From Gammaproteobacteria bacterium (GTDB lineage: Bacteria; Pseudomonadota; Gammaproteobacteria; Chromatiales; Chromatiaceae): 9,758 nt of DNA. How positions within the stretch are numbered: the stretch's first letter is position 1; every line of letters starts with the position of its first letter. The stretch covers positions 1-9,758 of the forward strand of contig JADGBD010000053.1 in assembly GCA_015231665.1 (NCBI GenBank), written 5' to 3'. The position numbers were made by a program, and so were the translations under genes. Of the stretch, positions 7,989 to 9,758 are shown piece after piece. Under the pieces are notes generated by a model that was not told where the DNA came from, did not search any database, and was given only the letters and a program-made list of their open reading frames with translations.

Positions 7989-8909
7989 ATGGCTAGACAA
8001 AAGCGCCGTGGGCGTAACATCAACGGCTTGCTGCTGTTGGATAAACCGCTGAAGCTGACCTCCAACGATGCCCTGCAGCGGGTCAAGTGGCTGTATCAGG
8101 CGCAAAAGGCCGGCCATACCGGCAGCCTGGACCCCCTGGCTACCGGCCTGCTGCCGTTGTGCTTTGGCGATGCCACCAAGATCTCCGCCTATCTGCTGGA
8201 TGCCGACAAGCGCTACTGGGCGCGCATCAAGCTGGGCCAGACCACCACCACCGCCGATGCCGAGGGTGAGGTGCTGCAGGAGCGGCCGGTGCCCGAGTTC
8301 AGCGAGGCGCAGCTGCTGGAGGTGCTGGCGCGCTTCACCGGCGAGATCAGCCAGATTCCGCCCATGTACTCGGCGATCAAGCACAAGGGTGAGCGCCTGT
8401 ACAACCTGGCGCGTCAGGGTGTGGAAGTGGAGCGCGAGCCGCGCCAGATCAGCATCCATGAGCTCAAGCTGAGCCAATTCGGCAGCCCCGAGTTCGAGAT
8501 TGAGGTGCATTGCTCCAAGGGCACCTACATCCGCACCCTGGCGGAAGACATCGGTGAGGCCCTGGGCTGTGGTGGCTACCTCAGCGCCCTGCGCCGCACC
8601 GGCGTCGGTCCCTATGTGGAAGGCGACGTCAGCCTGGTGAGCATGGAACAGCTGGAACAACTCAGCCAGGATGGTTTTGCCGAGATGGACCGGCTGCTGC
8701 TGCCCCTGGACAGCGCCCTGGGCCACTGGCCGGTGGTCAAGCTCACGGCGGATTCGGCGTTTTACCTGAAATCCGGCCAGCCGGTGCTGGTACCCAAGGC
8801 CCCCACCAGCGGCTGGGTGCGCATCTACGACGAACTGGACCGCTTCATCGCCGTGGGCGAGATCCAGGAAGACGGCAAGGTGGCGCCGAGAAGACAATTT
8901 AAGGTCTGA
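7989..8909 (+). CDS. truB: tRNA pseudouridine-55 synthase TruB
   Basis: Converts U55 in the T loop of most tRNAs to pseudouridine and also acts as a tRNA chaperone. The 306-aa protein has the TruB family motif AGHTGSLDPLATGLLP (41-56) with catalytic Asp at D48, the same number as in E. coli; Y76 in KRYWARIKLG is the active-site tyrosine and R182 in KGTYIRTLAEDIG corresponds to the conserved arginine. The PPMYSAIKHKGERLY block at 124-138 is also intact. The C-terminal part (about 250-306) is the PUA-like TruB_C domain. ATG 7989 is the only plausible start, as an in-frame TAG lies just upstream (7983-7985), but the Shine-Dalgarno is poor. Unlike the usual tight rbfA-truB spacing, it stands 309 bp from rbfA and is bracketed by two repeat elements. 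Confidence 0.98.
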   Translation: MARQKRRGRNINGLLLLDKPLKLTSNDALQRVKWLYQAQKAGHTGSLDPLATGLLPLCFGDATKISAYLLDADKRYWARIKLGQTTTTADAEGEVLQERPVPEFSEAQLLEVLARFTGEISQIPPMYSAIKHKGERLYNLARQGVEVEREPRQISIHELKLSQFGSPEFEIEVHCSKGTYIRTLAEDIGEALGCGGYLSALRRTGVGPYVEGDVSLVSMEQLEQLSQDGFAEMDRLLLPLDSALGHWPVVKLTADSAFYLKSGQPVLVPKAPTSGWVRIYDELDRFIAVGEIQEDGKVAPRRQFKV

Positions 8910-8927
8910 AGTTTTTAAGAATATTTG

Positions 8928-9059
8928 GTCCGCAAATTAACGCGAATAAAGGCTAAATGGGTTAAGGAGATAGCGCCTTAGTCGTTTAGTTTCTTAGCGC
9001 TACCCCGGATTCTGTTGCGCTGCTTCCGGAGCTGGCAGCTTTGGCGTTCATTTGCGGAC
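8928..9059. repeat. Second inverted-repeat element, between truB and rpsO
   Basis: The left end GTCCGCAAATTAACGCGAA (8928-8946) and the right end (9041-9059) are complementary at 17 of 19 positions, spanning 132 bp. Inside are smaller palindromes: TAGCGC (8971-8976) with GCGCTA (8997-9002), and AGCT-GGC-AGCT (9030-9040). No coding potential is apparent. The end sequence is unrelated to the GCAGAGA unit of the element before truB, so it belongs to a different family. I see no target-site duplication. Its right arm contains the -35 hexamer of the rpsO promoter candidate. Confidence 0.65.
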
Positions 9060-9069
9060 TTCATATAAA
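9041..9069 (+). promoter_or_regulatory. Candidate sigma70 promoter of rpsO
   Basis: TTGGCG (9041-9046, four of six) and TATAAA (9064-9069, five of six) are spaced by exactly 17 bp, the strongest match in the intergenic region. The start would be near 9075-9077, at the foot of the hairpin 9076-9119. E. coli also has an rpsO promoter between truB and rpsO. The -35 lies within the right arm of the inverted repeat 8928-9059. Confidence 0.62.
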
Positions 9070-9075
9070 GAAATC

Positions 9076-9216
9076 GAGACAGTCAACTAGCTAAATTCTA
9101 ACCAGCTAGTCACTATCTCCTAAACAATTTTAACCGGGCAGCCCGTCTGATCTCATTGTTGGACAGGCAACGGCATTGCCGGCCCATTTTTCCATCAGTT
9201 GAAACAGGAGACTGAC
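9076..9216 (+). promoter_or_regulatory. Structured rpsO mRNA leader, possible S15 autoregulation site
   Basis: The leader begins with a strong interrupted hairpin: GAGA (9076-9079), AGT (9081-9083) and ACTAGCT (9086-9092) pair with TCTC (9116-9119), ACT (9112-9114) and AGCTAGT (9104-9110). Further on are CGGG-CAG-CCCG (9135-9145), GGCAA/TTGCC (9166-9180) and a possible CTGAT/ATCAG pairing (9147-9151 with 9194-9198). TCTCCT (9116-9121) is fully complementary to the Shine-Dalgarno AGGAGA (9206-9211), and GTCA (9109-9112) to TGAC (9213-9216), so the 3' arm could either close the first hairpin or mask the ribosome site. S15 autoregulation through leader structure is established in E. coli; here it is inferred. 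Confidence 0.5.
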
Positions 9217-9486
9217 ATGTCAATGAGTGCAGAAGATAAGGCAAAGGTTGTAGCAGATTACCGGCGTGATGATAAGGACACCGGCTCCCCGGAAGTCCAG
9301 GTCGCCCTGCTCACCGCGCGGATCAACGATCTGTCCGGCCACTTTGCCACCCACAAGCAGGACAACCACTCCCGCCGCGGGTTGGTGCGCATGGTCAATT
9401 CACGCCGCAAGATGCTCGACTACCTCAAGGGCAAGGACGTGGAGCGCTATCGCAGCCTGATTTCCCGTTTGGGCCTGCGTCGCTAA
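9217..9486 (+). CDS. rpsO: 30S ribosomal protein S15
   Basis: Primary 16S rRNA-binding protein of the platform; it binds the helix 20/21/22 junction and forms the B4 bridge to 23S rRNA. The 89-aa product is the same length as E. coli S15 and aligns over its whole length, with [15 protein letters not shown] (22-36), the [18 protein letters not shown] helix-loop region (44-61) containing the conserved HSRRGL, and the C-terminal [11 protein letters not shown] 9217 is preferred because AGGAG (9206-9210) lies 6 nt upstream and the length fits; the in-frame ATG at 9199 lies upstream of that Shine-Dalgarno, and ATG 9223 would drop two residues. Likely transcribed from 9041-9069 as well as from upstream, with a structured leader. 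pnp is next, as in E. coli. Confidence 0.99.
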   Translation: MSMSAEDKAKVVADYRRDDKDTGSPEVQVALLTARINDLSGHFATHKQDNHSRRGLVRMVNSRRKMLDYLKGKDVERYRSLISRLGLRR

Positions 9487-9497
9487 ACTATTCGACA

Positions 9498-9555
9498 TGC
9501 TCTGGCCCACCCGCTGGCCCGCTTGGTGGCCATAAAGCCGGGTGGTGTCAGAGCA
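9498..9555 (+). promoter_or_regulatory. Long interrupted hairpin between rpsO and pnp, candidate RNase III site
   Basis: Three nested helices stack on one axis: TGCTCTG (9498-9504) with CAGAGCA (9549-9555); CCACCCG (9507-9513) with CGGGTGG (9539-9545); TGGCC (9515-9519) with GGCCA (9528-9532), closing an 8-nt loop. That gives about 19 base pairs with small internal loops. In E. coli an RNase III-cleaved hairpin in the rpsO-pnp intergenic RNA is the basis of PNPase autoregulation. Position and shape agree, but the function here is inferred. Confidence 0.55.
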
Positions 9556-9557
9556 GG

Positions 9558-9582
9558 CCTCCACTTCGCTGGAGGTTTCTTT
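9558..9582 (+). terminator. Terminator-like hairpin between rpsO and pnp
   Basis: A 6-bp stem CCTCCA (9558-9563) with TGGAGG (9570-9575), a 6-nt loop containing TTCG, then TTTCTTT (9576-9582). The interrupted T-tract and short stem suggest a partial terminator for rpsO that allows read-through into pnp, like the rpsO terminator of E. coli. Confidence 0.65.
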
Positions 9583-9610
9583 GTTCGTCCGCAATGCATA
9601 GGAAGATACC

Positions 9611-9758
9611 GTGAGCCAAATACCGACTCCGATTAAAAAAGAATTTCAGTTCGGCGACCACAAGGTGGTGCTGGAAACCGGCGAAATGGCCCGTCAGGCC
9701 GATGGCGCCGTCCTCGTCAATATGAGCGACACCGTGGTGTTCGTCACCGTGGTGGCAG
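9611..9758 (+). CDS. pnp: Polyribonucleotide nucleotidyltransferase (PNPase), N-terminal part
   Basis: Phosphorolytic 3'-5' exoribonuclease, a core part of the RNA degradosome in relatives. Only the first 49 codons are present before the right edge. The visible sequence matches the start of the first RNase PH domain: [17 protein letters not shown] (8-24), then [11 protein letters not shown] (26-36) and [10 protein letters not shown] (40-49), each lining up with E. coli PNPase. The start is GTG 9611, 5 nt after AGGAAG (9600-9605). The catalytic RNase PH domain, KH and S1 domains lie outside the window. Downstream of a candidate RNase III hairpin and weak terminator, consistent with the known autoregulation of pnp. 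Confidence 0.96.
   Translation, partial: MSQIPTPIKKEFQFGDHKVVLETGEMARQADGAVLVNMSDTVVFVTVVA

Noticed and set aside
7893..8897. A 334-codon open frame on the minus strand across truB
   Set aside because: Shadow of truB with low-complexity Gln/Leu/Gly-rich composition, and its C-terminus runs through the repeat arm. No recognisable family.

Overview
The window is a chromosomal segment of a gammaproteobacterium. The evidence is gene order and protein identity: initiator tRNA-Met, rimP, nusA, infB, rbfA, truB, rpsO, pnp follow one another on the + strand in the order of the E. coli metY-rimP-nusA-infB-rbfA-truB-rpsO-pnp region. NusA carries the C-terminal acidic-repeat tail typical of this class, and IF2 has the long form (890 aa). 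The dispersed-repeat style and fairly high GC would suit a Chromatiales-like lineage, but that is a guess. All recognised genes are on the + strand.

Layout. Positions 6-33 hold an intrinsic terminator of a gene that lies to the left. From 241 to 2370 is a tightly packed cluster: an SNF/NSS-family sodium-coupled transporter, ratA (COQ10/START-like) overlapping it by 4 nt, and rnfH (ratB) overlapping ratA by 11 nt. A compact promoter with a GC-rich discriminator (2375-2403) then drives the initiator tRNA gene (2416-2492). Two intrinsic terminators (2501-2523 and 2565-2587) stand between the tRNA and rimP. rimP and nusA overlap by 4 nt; infB follows after 51 nt and rbfA 6 nt after infB.

From rbfA on, the packing loosens. 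The 309-bp rbfA-truB gap is mostly one inverted-repeat element with 40-bp arms (7687-7938). The 307-bp truB-rpsO gap holds a second, unrelated inverted-repeat element (8928-9059). Its right arm carries the -35 hexamer of the best rpsO promoter (TTGGCG-17-TATAAA). Downstream is a rpsO leader of about 140 nt whose 5' hairpin arm is also complementary to the rpsO Shine-Dalgarno. Between rpsO and pnp are a long interrupted hairpin (9498-9555), resembling the RNase III target known in E. coli, and a short terminator-like hairpin. pnp is cut by the right edge after 49 codons.

Functionally the block joins translation initiation (tRNA-fMet, IF2), 30S maturation (RimP, RbfA, S15), transcription elongation/termination (NusA), tRNA pseudouridylation (TruB) and RNA decay (PNPase). 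I see no phage, defence, toxin-type or biosynthetic system and no CRISPR. The genes are ordinary; the points of interest are the two repeat elements around truB, the rpsO leader and the tandem terminators before rimP.
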